DNA from: Dendrocalamus latiflorus
Taxonomy: Eukaryota > Streptophyta > Magnoliopsida > Poales > Poaceae
NCBI GenBank assembly: GCA_017311315.1
Contig: CM029609.1
Coordinates: forward strand, 41,541,969-41,605,968
Direction: 5' to 3'
DNA: 64,000 bases
In this document: positions 45,577 to 56,020 of the stretch, piece after piece
Numbering within the stretch: the first letter of the stretch is position 1
Layout of the letters: the number at the start of each line of letters is the position of its first letter
Translations under genes and position numbers: made by a program
Notes under the pieces: model-generated
What the model saw: only the letters and a program-made list of their open reading frames with translations
What the model was told of the DNA's origin: nothing
Databases searched by the model: none

Positions 45577-46048
45577 TAAGGCTGTAAAAAACCCTCGAGA
45601 CTTATAAACTATTCAAATTCGGTTTGTTTTAAGTTTGATTTGAACTCAATTCAAACTTTAAACGAGCCAAATTCGAGCTTGATCCTGCGAGTTTTACCGA
45701 GCCGAATTTGAATAGTTCGCGAGCCTCAATTCGAATTTAAATAGTGATACATATTAACTCTTACCGAGCTTACTCGAATCAAACTCGAGCTTTTCTTATT
45801 GTTGAAAATTAGTGTATATTTAAATTATTTTGACTGTTATCAAGCTTACTAGAGTCGAGCTCGAACTCAAAATTTTCTTATTATTGAAAAATAGTGTATA
45901 ATAAATTATTTTAATTGATGTCGAGCTTTAACGAGCCGAGCTCTAGCCCAAGTTCAGGCTCAGACCCCAACCCGAGCTCGGCTCGAGTTTCTACCGAGCT
46001 CAAGCCTGGAAGGTCAAGCTCGCTCGGGCTCGGCTCGTTTACAGCCCT
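45577..46048. mobile_element. 472-bp MITE with perfect 9-bp target duplication
   Basis: ATTGCTAAT is present at 45568-45576 and 46049-46057. The element begins TAAGGCTGTAAA and ends TTTACAGCCCT, which are inverted repeats. The interior is made of GAGCTCGAGC/TCGAGCTCG-type words. A 9-bp duplication points to the Mutator superfamily. Confidence 0.78.
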
Positions 46049-46057
46049 ATTGCTAAT

Positions 46058-47829
46058 AGTACTATTTTTTAAAAAAACTGCTCCTAAAAGTACTGATGCT
46101 CCCTCCGTTTAAATTTATAAAGCACATTTTTTCTTTGTGTGTGTGTGTGTATATATATATATTAAGAAGATAGTAAAAATAGTTAGATAATGAAAATGAC
46201 TAGATTATCCATAATTATTATATCTAAATACTATATCAATACATGCATGTAGAAAATAGCACATAAACATGTTAGCTTTTTTCTGAGTCATTTAGTTAAA
46301 AAATAAAAAAATATCGTTATATCTGCACGAACAATGCAAAGGAATGAAAGTAAAAAAAGAATTAAGAAACCGATGCATTCTAAGAGAACCAATAGTCGAA
46401 AGGCATGTTTTTCCGGCTTATGGCTTTTGTGGTGTTTGTAAAAGAGAGTACATAGTAACAAAAACTCATGTGCATGGGCGGAGCTGCTCTACACCGATAG
46501 CCTCTCGTGGGAGCCCCACCATGATCGGGTCTCCCTCTTCCGGCCGCACTCGCCGCCGCGGTACAGCCTATCATTGGATGCTGAGTTCACGCGATACGCG
46601 CTATGCAATCTCGTCAACCCCCTCCTAGTAACACTGTTTGCTACAGTACATATGTGACATGTATCAGTCACTGATTGGGCCATTATAGCTGTGTAACCGT
46701 TACACAATAAAATTTCTCGTGTTTTGGACTCTTCTCTGCTCGCGTTGCTACTCTCTTTTTTTCGCGGTTGTGTATAAGTGTATTCGTGGTTTCTGTTTTT
46801 CATTTTCTTGCATGGCCGCCGGCAACTCTCGACATCTAGGTGAAGGCCTGCAGGTGTTTTCTTTTGAGAGGAAAGGCTCTGTAGGAACGTTGAATTTAGG
46901 CAAGGTGAATGTTGAAATATAAATAAATTATTCATCTTTTCTCATCAATCTACGTTTCTAGGTGAACTCATTGGTGCATCAATTCAATATGGTATCAAGG
47001 CCAAGAGATCTTGAGGATCCAGTTAGCCCTGATATCTATATTTACCATATCTATACTAGGGAAAATTTATCGCCTAAATTTCATCAAACCCCGCCGGTTA
47101 TCAGTGTTATCGGTGGAGTCCGATAAAAAATCAAACTAGGTAAATTTTTTTTGATTTATCTAATTTTCATCAAATATAAAAGAAATTTCCAATTTCTTAA
47201 CGTTTCTTTTTTACATCTGAAAATTTCAAGTTTGAAATAAAAATATTGTCTGAAAAAATTAAAAAAAAATTCGATAACCTCCGGTTGCCGGTTGTATGAC
47301 TACCTTACATAAAGTTTGCAATCCAACAGCGTTTTCCCTGGTCTATACAGAGCGTGGGGGCCCAACTAAACTAAGCCCAACACCGAAGGCCCAACATGTA
47401 GGAGTGCAACTTGACCATGGAGAGAACAACCACCCCACTGCCCGATCGCACACCAGCCACCAGGGAGCTAGGTTAAGTTGCTACCGATCAAGCCTTGCTT
47501 CTTTTCCCCCCCTTTTCTGTGTTTCAGGTTGGTTAATTTACGTGGTCGGAACAAGCATAGGAGTAAGGAAAAAAAAGGCACACTAGTCGTTATTACATGT
47601 TGTTTCTTAAATTAGTTCCCATGACTATGGCCAAACTTACCAACGTTTAATTAGATGGGAACTAAAGTACTGTGCTAATTACAAACAAATAAAAATGAGC
47701 TAGCTAGCCTTTCACAAATCCAGGACAAAACATGAGAACTAGCAAGTAGACGCATTAGTAATTAAGGAACTTGCTAGGCAAGCATACGTATAGAAGGAAT
47801 TAGTATATCACAGCGACACAGAGCGCGCA
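46058..47829. other. intergenic DNA with simple repeats and a possible LTR remnant
   Basis: A (GT)n(AT)n run lies at 46137-46161. TGGTATCAAGGCC at about 46990 resembles a decayed Copia primer binding site after an LTR-like ending GGTGCATCAA, suggesting an old retrotransposon fragment. Frames such as 46344-46628 and 47296-47586 show no recognisable domain. Confidence 0.35.
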
Positions 47830-47842
47830 CACAACTATAGAA

Positions 47843-48060
47843 AACCGTATTACAGACGGTTCAAAAATATCATTACAGACGGTTTTCTGAACCGTCTGAA
47901 TTTATGGGTTAATGATAATCAAAGGTTATCATAGACGGTTTTCCAACCGTCTGTGGTGTAAATATCACAGACGGTTTTTCACTAAAAACCGTTTGTGATA
48001 GCTGATAATCACAGACGGTTTTTCACTTAAAACCGTCTGTAATAGATGATAATCATAGGC
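47843..48060. repeat. left subterminal ACAGACGGTT array of the CACTA element
   Basis: At least nine copies of ACAGACGGTT or its complement AACCGTCTGT, in pairs that can fold as hairpins. Confidence 0.85.
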
Positions 48061-48073
48061 ATTGGAGAGACTG

Positions 48074-48295
48074 ATGGATAGCATTGCCGATCAAGCAGAA
48101 ACGGCATATTCTGAGGAGTCTTATAATGCTATCCTCTACGAGATTATGGGATATACTACTGATCATTTGCCCAGGCTGGAAGAGGAAGTGCTGAGGACAA
48201 GGACAATCTTAATGGTGTTCGAGAACTCAGCAGCTGATCCTCCAAGTCCCAAAGTCGAAGAAGAAGCGTACGAAGCCCAGAAGATTAGAATCTAG
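48074..48295 (+). CDS. 73-aa gene fragment inside the CACTA element
   Basis: The frame starts MDSIADQAETAYSEESYNA (ATG at 48074) and ends YEAQKIRI with a stop at 48293-48295. It is acidic and probably helical; I do not recognise a family. The upstream ATCATAG could be a splice acceptor, with the frame open from there. Downstream AATAAATT sequences look like the polyadenylation region of a gene's last exon. It is most simply a captured host exon, or the remnant of an element-encoded protein. Expression is unknown. Confidence 0.4.
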   Translation: MDSIADQAETAYSEESYNAILYEIMGYTTDHLPRLEEEVLRTRTILMVFENSAADPPSPKVEEEAYEAQKIRI

Positions 48296-48444
48296 GAATC
48301 TCTTTATCTGTGTGACTTTTGTAATAAATTTGCCTCGAATTGAAATTAATAAATTTACCTTTAATTTGTGATCTCTTGTCTCAGTAGTTCTGTAGTTAAG
48401 TTATTAGAAGCAACGTGTACTTATATATTAACCTCTGATCATGT

Positions 48445-48725
48445 ACAGAACATCACAGATAGTTGGTAGAAACGGGACATCACAGACGGTTCTTGTTAAA
48501 AACCGTTTGTGAACATTCACAGACGGTTCTTGTACAAGAACCGTCTGTGATAGTCTACATAATACATACAGTTCTTGTTAAGAACCGTCTGTGAAAGTTC
48601 ACGAACGGTTCTTAACAAGAACCGTCTGTGTTGTGTAGACTATCACAGACAGTTCATGATAAGAACCGTCTATAAAAGTCACACAGACGATTTCAGTATA
48701 AATTGTCTGTGATGTAGCCGTTTAG
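48445..48725. repeat. right subterminal ACAGACGGTT array of the CACTA element
   Basis: Ten or more copies of ACAGACGGTT or AACCGTCTGT variants, several in tight inverted pairs such as CGGTTCTTGTACAAGAACCG. Confidence 0.85.
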
Positions 48726-48911
48726 TATAGCCTGTTTTGCAGTAGTGACATGTATATACGAGCTGAGGATAACAGGCGGCTCGATGAATGCCTCAGTGGC
48801 CATATATACGTATATACGGAGTAGATACTACATGCACTGACCAGTACGTAACCATGCATTGAGGATTGAGATGAACGAAGCATACGCATGCGTGCGTGCA
48901 TGGTTTTATCA

Positions 48912-49118
48912 CTATTGGAAAGAGCGCCGCCGCCGTCGCCGGCGGGGGCTCGTGACCGTGACCAGCAGGAAGAACTCAGTCCGGAAGTGGCGGTAGAGGG
49001 AGCCGAGGAGGTCGCAGAGCTCCGGCAGCAGCACGGTGAGGTTCCGGCCGGACGGCGCGAGGGCGGAGAAGGGGCAGAGCAGGAAGCCCGCCGCGAACAG
49101 CGTTGCCGGCGGCCACAT
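48912..49118 (-). CDS. possible small secreted or membrane-anchored protein, 68 aa
   Basis: The ATG at 49116-49118 opens a GC-rich frame, MWPPATLFAAGFLLCPFSAL..., with an N-terminal hydrophobic stretch (about residues 5-21) that could be a signal peptide or anchor. A Leu-rich middle (LLPELCDLLGSLY) and an Arg-rich C-terminus (seven consecutive Arg) follow. The sequence upstream on the gene strand (GATCGATC, CTAGCTAGC, CAACCAACCAACC) resembles grass 5' UTRs. I do not recognise the family. An overlapping frame on the + strand (48888-49181) is less convincing. The frame could also be a fragment of a longer gene. Confidence 0.35.
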   Translation of the reverse strand: MWPPATLFAAGFLLCPFSALAPSGRNLTVLLPELCDLLGSLYRHFRTEFFLLVTVTSPRRRRRRRSFQ

Positions 49119-49181
49119 CGATCCTCTCGACTGCTCGCTTTGGTTGGTTGGTTGGCCCGGACACGATCGAAGTCTTGGTGA

Positions 49182-50480
49182 TCGATCGAGCTCCTCTTGA
49201 TGCTAGTGAGCTAGCATAGTGATGGTAGTATGCCAGTTACAGCTAGTGTGAGAGAACTAGCTAGGCTAGCTACTGCTAGTTAGTGTTGATTACTTGAGGA
49301 TTCCTAGCTGCTAGTGAGCTGAGCTTGCCGCCTCATGCATGTGTTACCTATGTATTTACGTGTAGGTGGAGGGTTGTAAATTTGCTCGTGTTTGACTTGC
49401 AGGTGAGGAGAACGTTAGTTGTGTCAGGCGGCCCGGGTTGCTCCAACGACTTTTGCGTGGCCATTCTTCCCTCAGCTGCGGAGGTCGGCTGTCCATTTTA
49501 AATGGCTTCAACTTATATTTTTTATTTATTTAAGCTTAAAATTGTTTAAAATAAAACGGTTTTTAATTTTGATTATTTTGACTTTTTGGATTTTTTTGTT
49601 TTTTTCTTATTCCTTTGTATTGTCCGTGACGATATAATATTTTTTTTCAATTTTCTCCTCTGTTTTTCTATTTTTTCTAAAATTTTGTTAGAAAAGCTAA
49701 CAATCACTACAGCGCAATTTCAGCTAAAGCCAGAAGCCATAACTAAAAGCTTAAGTCATAAGCTAGTTGGAGCACCACCGGTGATGCCGACGAGCGCAAT
49801 AGTGGACTAATATAGAATGGTATGATCTAGCATGTGGTCCTATTATTTTTGGTTTCAGCTTATAACTTTTGGGTATGGCTTATGACTTTTGAGTAGTTTG
49901 TGAGAGAGAGTATGGAGTAACAAAAACTTGCGTGTGGTTTCGAACGATATAAATAAAGACACTACAGTATGTACTACAATCAACTTATACACCCTGTCAT
50001 AAAAAGACATATAGTTTAAAATCCAGTTACTATAGAAAAACCAAAAAGTAGTTTTTAAAAGTTGAAAACAAAAGGTGTATACCTCTGCCGAGACTAGGTA
50101 TACATGGCCTCTGTCTCGTACTTAATTACTTACTCGTATACATGACAAGCATAACATTGCGGTGATGTGTGCATGAATACATGAATATTTATGGTGAGGG
50201 TATTCCTAAAGGTAGAAAAAAATGAAAAAAATATGGAGCCGATTTAGTGTTGAGTTCTTAGACGAGCATGATGACTTTAACGAATAAAAATTAATGTGAA
50301 GATTGTTAAGTGTGATGACTTATATCTTAGTCTTTTGGAATTTGAAAAGGAGTGAGTTGTAGATAAATCCTACTAGAATTAGGATTCCTACTTTCTTTTA
50401 GGATAGGATTTCTACTTCAATTTAGAGGAAGGTTAGAGGAAATATATAAAGCTATGAAGAGTGGTCATGGAGAACCCCAA
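49182..50480. other. AT-rich intergenic DNA with decayed repeats
   Basis: Around 49500-49950 the phrases AAGCTTAAGTCATAAGCTAG, AGCTTATAACTTTTGGG and GGCTTATGACTTTTG suggest one or two decayed MITEs of the 'GCTTATGACTTTTGG' type also seen at 33270. No gene is supported. Confidence 0.35.
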
Positions 50481-50481
50481 G

Positions 50482-52600
50482 TGCAACGCCCCATGTTTTT
50501 TAGCTAATTTAATTGGCATAATTAGCATTAACAATAATAATTAAACTGCCAAATTAACGTTAGAAATCCAAAACACTCAAATTTAGAATATTTCACTAGG
50601 ATCTCTATTGATTGCATTCAACCAAATAAATAAATGCAAGTCGTATCTCTGGATACAAACCAAGTCTATACAATCCGTTTAATTATTACATTAGGATTAA
50701 CCGATGGATAAATGTACATAAGGAGCATTTTGTACATGAATAAAATTATTCTAATTAATAGAGAATAATAGTTACATTGAGACCATTTCATACATTTTAC
50801 AGTTAATTAGGAGCTAAAGGAAAAAATAAAGTTACATGCATAGCATCTCATACATTATTATCAATATATGAACCACCACCGCACCGCTATTTCAATTGTG
50901 AATAGAATGGTATAAAAATACCAAAAAGACCGAACAAAAGAGACCTACGAAAGGAAGTAAAATGAAAAATGAGAAAGAAATTGCCGTCAGAGCCCTAAAT
51001 TAAATTATATCACACGCACTAATTACAGGAGGGGAACTAGGATTGGAGAGCGGATTTTATCAGAGTGACCTTGGAACCTAGGGCTTTCATCTAAACTCAG
51101 GCAAGCATTCCTTTGAACAATTGACCAGAGTATATTCGGTAAAACAAGTATTTATCTATTATTTTTAAAATCATCCTGCATGAAAATGAAAAATCTATTA
51201 AATCGAATAAGTGATATGAGGAAGAAAAGAAAATAGATAGGCTCCAACTAATGGAGCAGCTGACCAATTAAGTTAATTAAGAAGGTGGGCAAAGGCTACC
51301 CTAGCAGGTGATAGAGACAGGTTGGAATCTCTGCATAAGAATAGAATATAAGAAATTATAAACTTCACTCGTGTGAATGTACCATATTAATCGTATAAAG
51401 CATTATTTTGTCTCAGAACAGATATAATTAGTAGCTCTATTGAGGTTATTATATACTCTACATGGGTAAGTATTATTTAGAGGAGGAACCCAAAGCCGGT
51501 AGAGAGATCAGGAGTGGGGAATTCACAGCTGCAAGAACTCAGAACTGGTACATAGGCCAAAAGCGAGGCGGACTGCAAGAACCCAGGACTGGTCCAGAGA
51601 CCAAAAGCGGGGTACGTAGAGGCGATATGTTATGCAGTGGGGTGTTGGATGATATTTAGACTACCCCAGCCAACAGCTTTGTTGCTATTGGTGGGTGCTG
51701 GGTGAGGGTGAGAGACCGCCCCAGACCGCCGACTGAGAATAGTTGGGTGGAGATATAATATACTGAGATAGATATAAAAGTTATGTACTCTGATTTGGGC
51801 ATCGCATCTAAGGACATGTGAAGATCTATGTGCTACAAGGATCAGAGTGATTATAGGTAAAGTTATACAAGTTTGCGCAATGCTATACAAAATATAAATT
51901 CATGCTTGTCTTCAGGATTAGAGGCTTCAGAAGCCAATGGAGATTTTTTAGTTGTTTATATGAGTGTTTAGTAGTTTTTTAAAGTTAATAAATCTGAAAT
52001 ATTTCGCAACTTAAAAACAATTATTTTCTATGTAATATGGAGAATGAGGATTAGCATGAGATAGAGATGTAACAAAAGAGGTAGAACAAGAGTATACGGT
52101 GCATAGTTGTTATATAAACTTGCTGATTACTCTTTACTCACCTTTGCTATTATTTTCTTTGTTTAGATGATAGCGAGTTGGGATCCACAGTTGGAGTGAA
52201 TGAGGCCTATACGGAGGAGCCCCTACTCCGAGTGGGAGAAAGATTATACTAAGGCTGAGTCGTATGAGGGTGACACCTTATACAAGGACTGAGACGACTA
52301 GAGTTCTAGGAGTAGCACGGACTCAAATTGTAGCGTACATGTATTATTAGTGTATTATATTTGTATTCTTCCCTCATGTATAATTAGATTTTTGAACTAG
52401 TCTACATTTCTGATATTGTAATAACTTAGTTGAATGGGTTGTATGGAACTTCAACCCTATTTGGATGAATGTACTAATTATTGTTCTGTTGTAACACTTT
52501 GATGAGCTTATTACTCGTTAAAGCGATATTTTCTATCGGTTAAAATGAGTAATAATTCGTTGACTAGTATGTGTTACCCCGCGGTAAAAATGAGGATAAT
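50482..52600 (+). mobile_element. probable gypsy-type LTR fragment
   Basis: It begins TGCAACGCCCCATG, like grass gypsy LTRs. Its layout parallels the long LTRs at 33-44 kb: an AT-rich start, a middle with GGGTGCTGGGTGAGGG-type sequence, and a late section with GATGATAGCGAGTTGGGATCC followed by T-rich DNA. The right end is uncertain and no target duplication was found. Confidence 0.4.
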
Positions 52601-53789
52601 CTCACTAAGCAACCAACCAACAAAAAAAAGAAGTCACTCATCCAAAGGTAGGTGTGTATGAAAAGATTAGTATTGCGTTATTCTTTAACACTAGATTCTT
52701 GTATATGGTAATAATCCAAGGGTTCTAAAAGATTCGAGAGGGTTCTGAGAAAGTGATAATCCCTTGCACTTTTTTAGGTTATGCTTTAGGAATTTATGGT
52801 CAGCCTTGCCAAAAAAATTTCTCTCATCATAGTTGCTTTAACATTGTTATTTTGGTTCTCTGCTAGATTCATATTCTTTATTCTTAATAACGTGCATACT
52901 CGTACCATATCTTACAAATTCTGATCTGATCCGAGGATCACTACTCATAAGAAAGGGTATCGAGTGTAATCAATGGTATTACTAAGTGTACACATGTTGG
53001 AAATGTGCGCAATATCTTAATTTTATATTTTACTAGAAGGCAAATATCGCAAATAACTAGTGATGCAAAATTCATAACTAACAGCAGATAACTTATTGTA
53101 CTTCAAAAAATATAAGACAAGAATTATAACATGGTTGGTTTATCGCACAAATGACTTATAGTAGAGCTTGATGAAAAACAGGAAGTAGGATTTCAGTCAC
53201 TCTGGTCAGGACGTCCCCAGGTTTTTTTATAGACGTTTCGAGTAAGTGACGCCATTAATTTAATTAAATTGAATTAATCTAGTAACTGACACCATTAACT
53301 GAATTAATTCAAACATTTAAATTCACATTAGAATATAGAGATGCACGGTTTAGTAGAAATAAGGTGGACTTGGTTTACCAATTGGCATGCCACATTGCAG
53401 CGCGGTCGCGCATCACAAGTTAAGCGATTTACCACACGAAAACACGTGAATACGCGCACGTGTGTTTAGTCAAAGCCTTCTCTGCCATGTGTCTTAAGTT
53501 TTTAGGTAATGACAAGAATCTCACCTTATGAATGGTCTCCTCTATCTTGATTTAGTAATATGATATTAGATCATGCTACCTTTGGAATTATAGAAAATAA
53601 ACCATGTGCTCGTATAAACCTAATTTCTAACAACACAAGCTGGAGGGAGGTTCGGATTTGTGCAAGATATGGAAGCAAACCAATTAGCACCGGCGCCAAT
53701 TTGTGTTGATCCGATGAATGGGGCCAGCCTTGAGCCGGTATTGGACTTGGCGGATGAGGAAAATTGAGGGAGTAAAGAAACAAAAGATG
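52601..53789. other. intergenic DNA
   Basis: AT-rich. At 53270-53320 TTAATTTAATTAAATTGAATTAAT precedes a short imperfect duplication (GTAAGTGACGCCATTAA / GTAACTGACACCATTAA). The end, near 53670-53765, may be the tail of the LINE ORF1 frame. No gene is supported. Confidence 0.35.
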
Positions 53790-54378
53790 GATTGAACTCT
53801 TTTTATGCAGGATCAGCGGAGGCTGCCCCGCCAGGCAAAATGAATATCTTATGTCTGAACTGTTGGTGCTGCGGGCGGTCCGAGGCAGTTCAGGAACTCT
53901 GCAATCTTGTGGAGGCTTCTCGCCCGGCAGTGGTCTTCCCATCGGAAACTAAAATGTGTGCAACTCAGCACAAAATCTGAGAGGACGGTTGGGTTTTCCG
54001 AACAACTTTGGTGTTGGCAGTGATGGTCTTAGCGGTGTGCTTGTTATGTTCTGGAGGAATAATGTCAACGTGCGGCTGAAATCTTTTACAAGTTCGCATA
54101 TTGATGGTCGGCTCAGTGGGGAAGATACTGGTGGAACTGATTGGTTTGTTCACTGGTTTTTATGGCGAGGCGAGACGGGAATTGCGAGACAACAGCTGGC
54201 GCTTGTTAAGATTTCTAAGGCACCAATCTATTCTACCATGGTTATGTGCTCGGGATTTCGACGAGGTGTTAGACGATAGTGAGCAGTTTGGCGGCAATGG
54301 ACCAGAGGAGTGGAAGATGGCTGGTTTCAGAGATGTTGTAGCTCATTGCATTTTCTCGGCCCTTGATTTCGCTGGTTT
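53790..54378 (+). pseudogene. LINE (L1-type) ORF2 endonuclease relic
   Basis: Three frames in succession carry the pieces: MNILCLNCWCCGRSEAVQEL with SETKM (the start of an L1-type endonuclease/exonuclease domain), then NNFGVGSDGLSGVLVMFWRN, then LTGFYGEA-like and ILPWLCARDFDEVL. At least two frameshifts and a stop break the frame, and the sequence stops at 54378 where an LTR begins. Reverse transcriptase is absent. It is a dead fragment. Confidence 0.82.
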
Positions 54379-54545
54379 TGTGGAAAGATGAATATATTGC
54401 AATAAATGATTGTATTAAGACTCGAGAGCAATTTATATAGAGTATAAGACTTAGAGGGTAAGAACTCTCCTAAAGATAAGACAAGTATCACGGAATTACA
54501 AATCTTAAACTACCAAATATAGAGATATACCAATATATTCTAACA
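54379..54545 (-). repeat. Copia-type LTR (3' LTR of a - strand element)
   Basis: The 167-bp block runs from TGTGGAAAGATG to ATATTCTAACA on the + strand. On the - strand it reads TGTTAGAATATATTGG... and is preceded by CTGTGGGGA, a polypurine tract. It interrupts the LINE relic. No second LTR is seen in the window. Confidence 0.6.
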
Positions 54546-55437
54546 TCCCCACAGTCGTAGCGGTAGCGTTGCGGACAGCAGAAGCGTCGCGGATGGTTAG
54601 ACTGGAGAGGAAGTTGAAGGTGGGGAACCATCGGATTAACACCCCCGCAATCGCATCGGGAGCGTCGGGGATTGTTGCCGCGTCATGGACGAGGTGACTG
54701 TAGAGGGAACCGACGAGTTTGCTCAAGTTAATAATAGCCCTTTGTTGTTGAGGTAGCCGGTGTTGAGGTCGTCGCTGTGGTCGGGGTAGTAGAGTTGATG
54801 CAGAGGAAGTCGTGGCCGACGTCGGTGAAGAGGTTGCCAACGTCGTCCGGCTGTGGTCGACCTGGAAGATGAGAGAAAGGAGCAAAGAGAGGTCGTTCGA
54901 GGGAACTGACCGGAGCTACAGGGAACTGGTTAGAGCTACCGTGGTTGATTGGCCATGGTCGTCCGGCCATGGTCAATTGGCCGTGATCGTCTGGTCGTGG
55001 TCGAAGATGAAGCATAGGGGGGCCGGCTAAATCCGGTAAGGAGGAGGCCAGATTCAGGAGAGGCACCACCGGATCCAGTGCGAAGGAGGCAGGATCCGAG
55101 AGCAGTGGCATCGAAAAAGGTCAGGGCGAACTGGAGGCAGTAGCGCCATCAGCAGGGGAGCTCGGATCTGGGGCCGTGGAGACGAGCGGCGGAGAGAGCC
55201 GGCTCTAAATATGGGCGGAGAGAAGCCCATCGATACAAAGAAGTGCCAGGATGAGGATAGTGACGTCGACGATAGCAATGGTGACCACGGGCAGTACAAC
55301 CTGATTGTAAACATAAAGATTGGGGCTTCGATACGGCCATTGCTGAGACTGATTCTTGGAGTCTTGTACAGCTATGGAGTTCACGAGAAGACCACAGAAA
55401 TGAGATTTCTCCAGCACCGGGGCACATCTGTGTGCTA
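54546..55437 (-). mobile_element. internal fragment of the same truncated retrotransposon
   Basis: The GC-rich sequence to the right of the LTR contains several short open frames (54505-54885, 54728-55111, 55054-55314 on the - strand) of low complexity. No Gag-Pol motifs are recognisable. It is assigned to the element by position next to the polypurine tract. It could instead be a captured or unrelated fragment. Confidence 0.35.
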
Positions 55438-55809
55438 AGCAGGAGGCAAGCCCTAATAGACAAAGGTGTCTTTGGTTGAACCAAACACTAGATTTCCTTT
55501 CTTTATGTTTACAATCAGGTTGTACTGCTGCTGATGATGATTAATAAAATAGTAGTGTTTTAATACTTTTTATTTTAACAAAAATAGCACTAATCTTAAA
55601 ACACATAAAAATATAAGTAATCATCATTTATCATTCAGTTTACTTTAAAAGTTATACAAATTATTTTTTAGAAAAAGTATAGAAACACCTCTCTTAATAA
55701 AATCTAAACTCCTTGGTCTCAGCGGAAAAAAAGGCACATCTCCATGAGTTCTAAAAAAAGGCACAAAAGGACATAGCAAAACGGGTCAAAATCGGCACAC
55801 CAAGCTTTA
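55438..55809. other. intergenic DNA upstream of RPS24
   Basis: AT-rich, with no gene or defined element seen. Confidence 0.4.
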
Positions 55810-55918
55810 AGCCCATTAATCTCTAGGGCTCATGTAAGCCCATAGAAGGCCAACCAAAACCCATCATTCCCTTCTGCTTACCACCCGCAAAGACCTAGGG
55901 TTTCAGGGTCTATATAAA
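55810..55918 (+). promoter_or_regulatory. core promoter of RPS24 with site II-like motifs, telo-box and TATA
   Basis: AGCCCA (site II complement, TGGGCT) occurs at 55810 and 55837. CTAGGGTTT, a telo-box-like motif, lies at 55895-55903. TATATAAA follows at 55911. Site II plus telo-box is the usual combination in plant ribosomal protein promoters and couples expression to cell proliferation. Confidence 0.7.
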
Positions 55919-56020
55919 TCCCCACTACACCAGGCCCTCGCCTCCGCCGCCGACGCTAGGAATCCTTGCCAGCTCCGGCGAACCCGACGCACGCCGCAGG
56001 GAGTAGCAGCAGTAGCAATC

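Larger units (their letters stand above)
47830..48747. mobile_element. small CACTA (En/Spm-like) element with gene-like cargo
   Basis: The left end CACAACTATAGAAAACCG and the right end TTTTGCAGTAGTG (reverse complement CACTACTGCAAAA) are CACTA-type termini. Flanking triplets GCA and ACA agree at two of three positions. Both subterminal regions carry many copies of ACAGACGGTT in direct and inverted orientation. The 350-bp centre is unrelated to these repeats and holds a short reading frame plus a 3' UTR-like tail. Confidence 0.75.
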
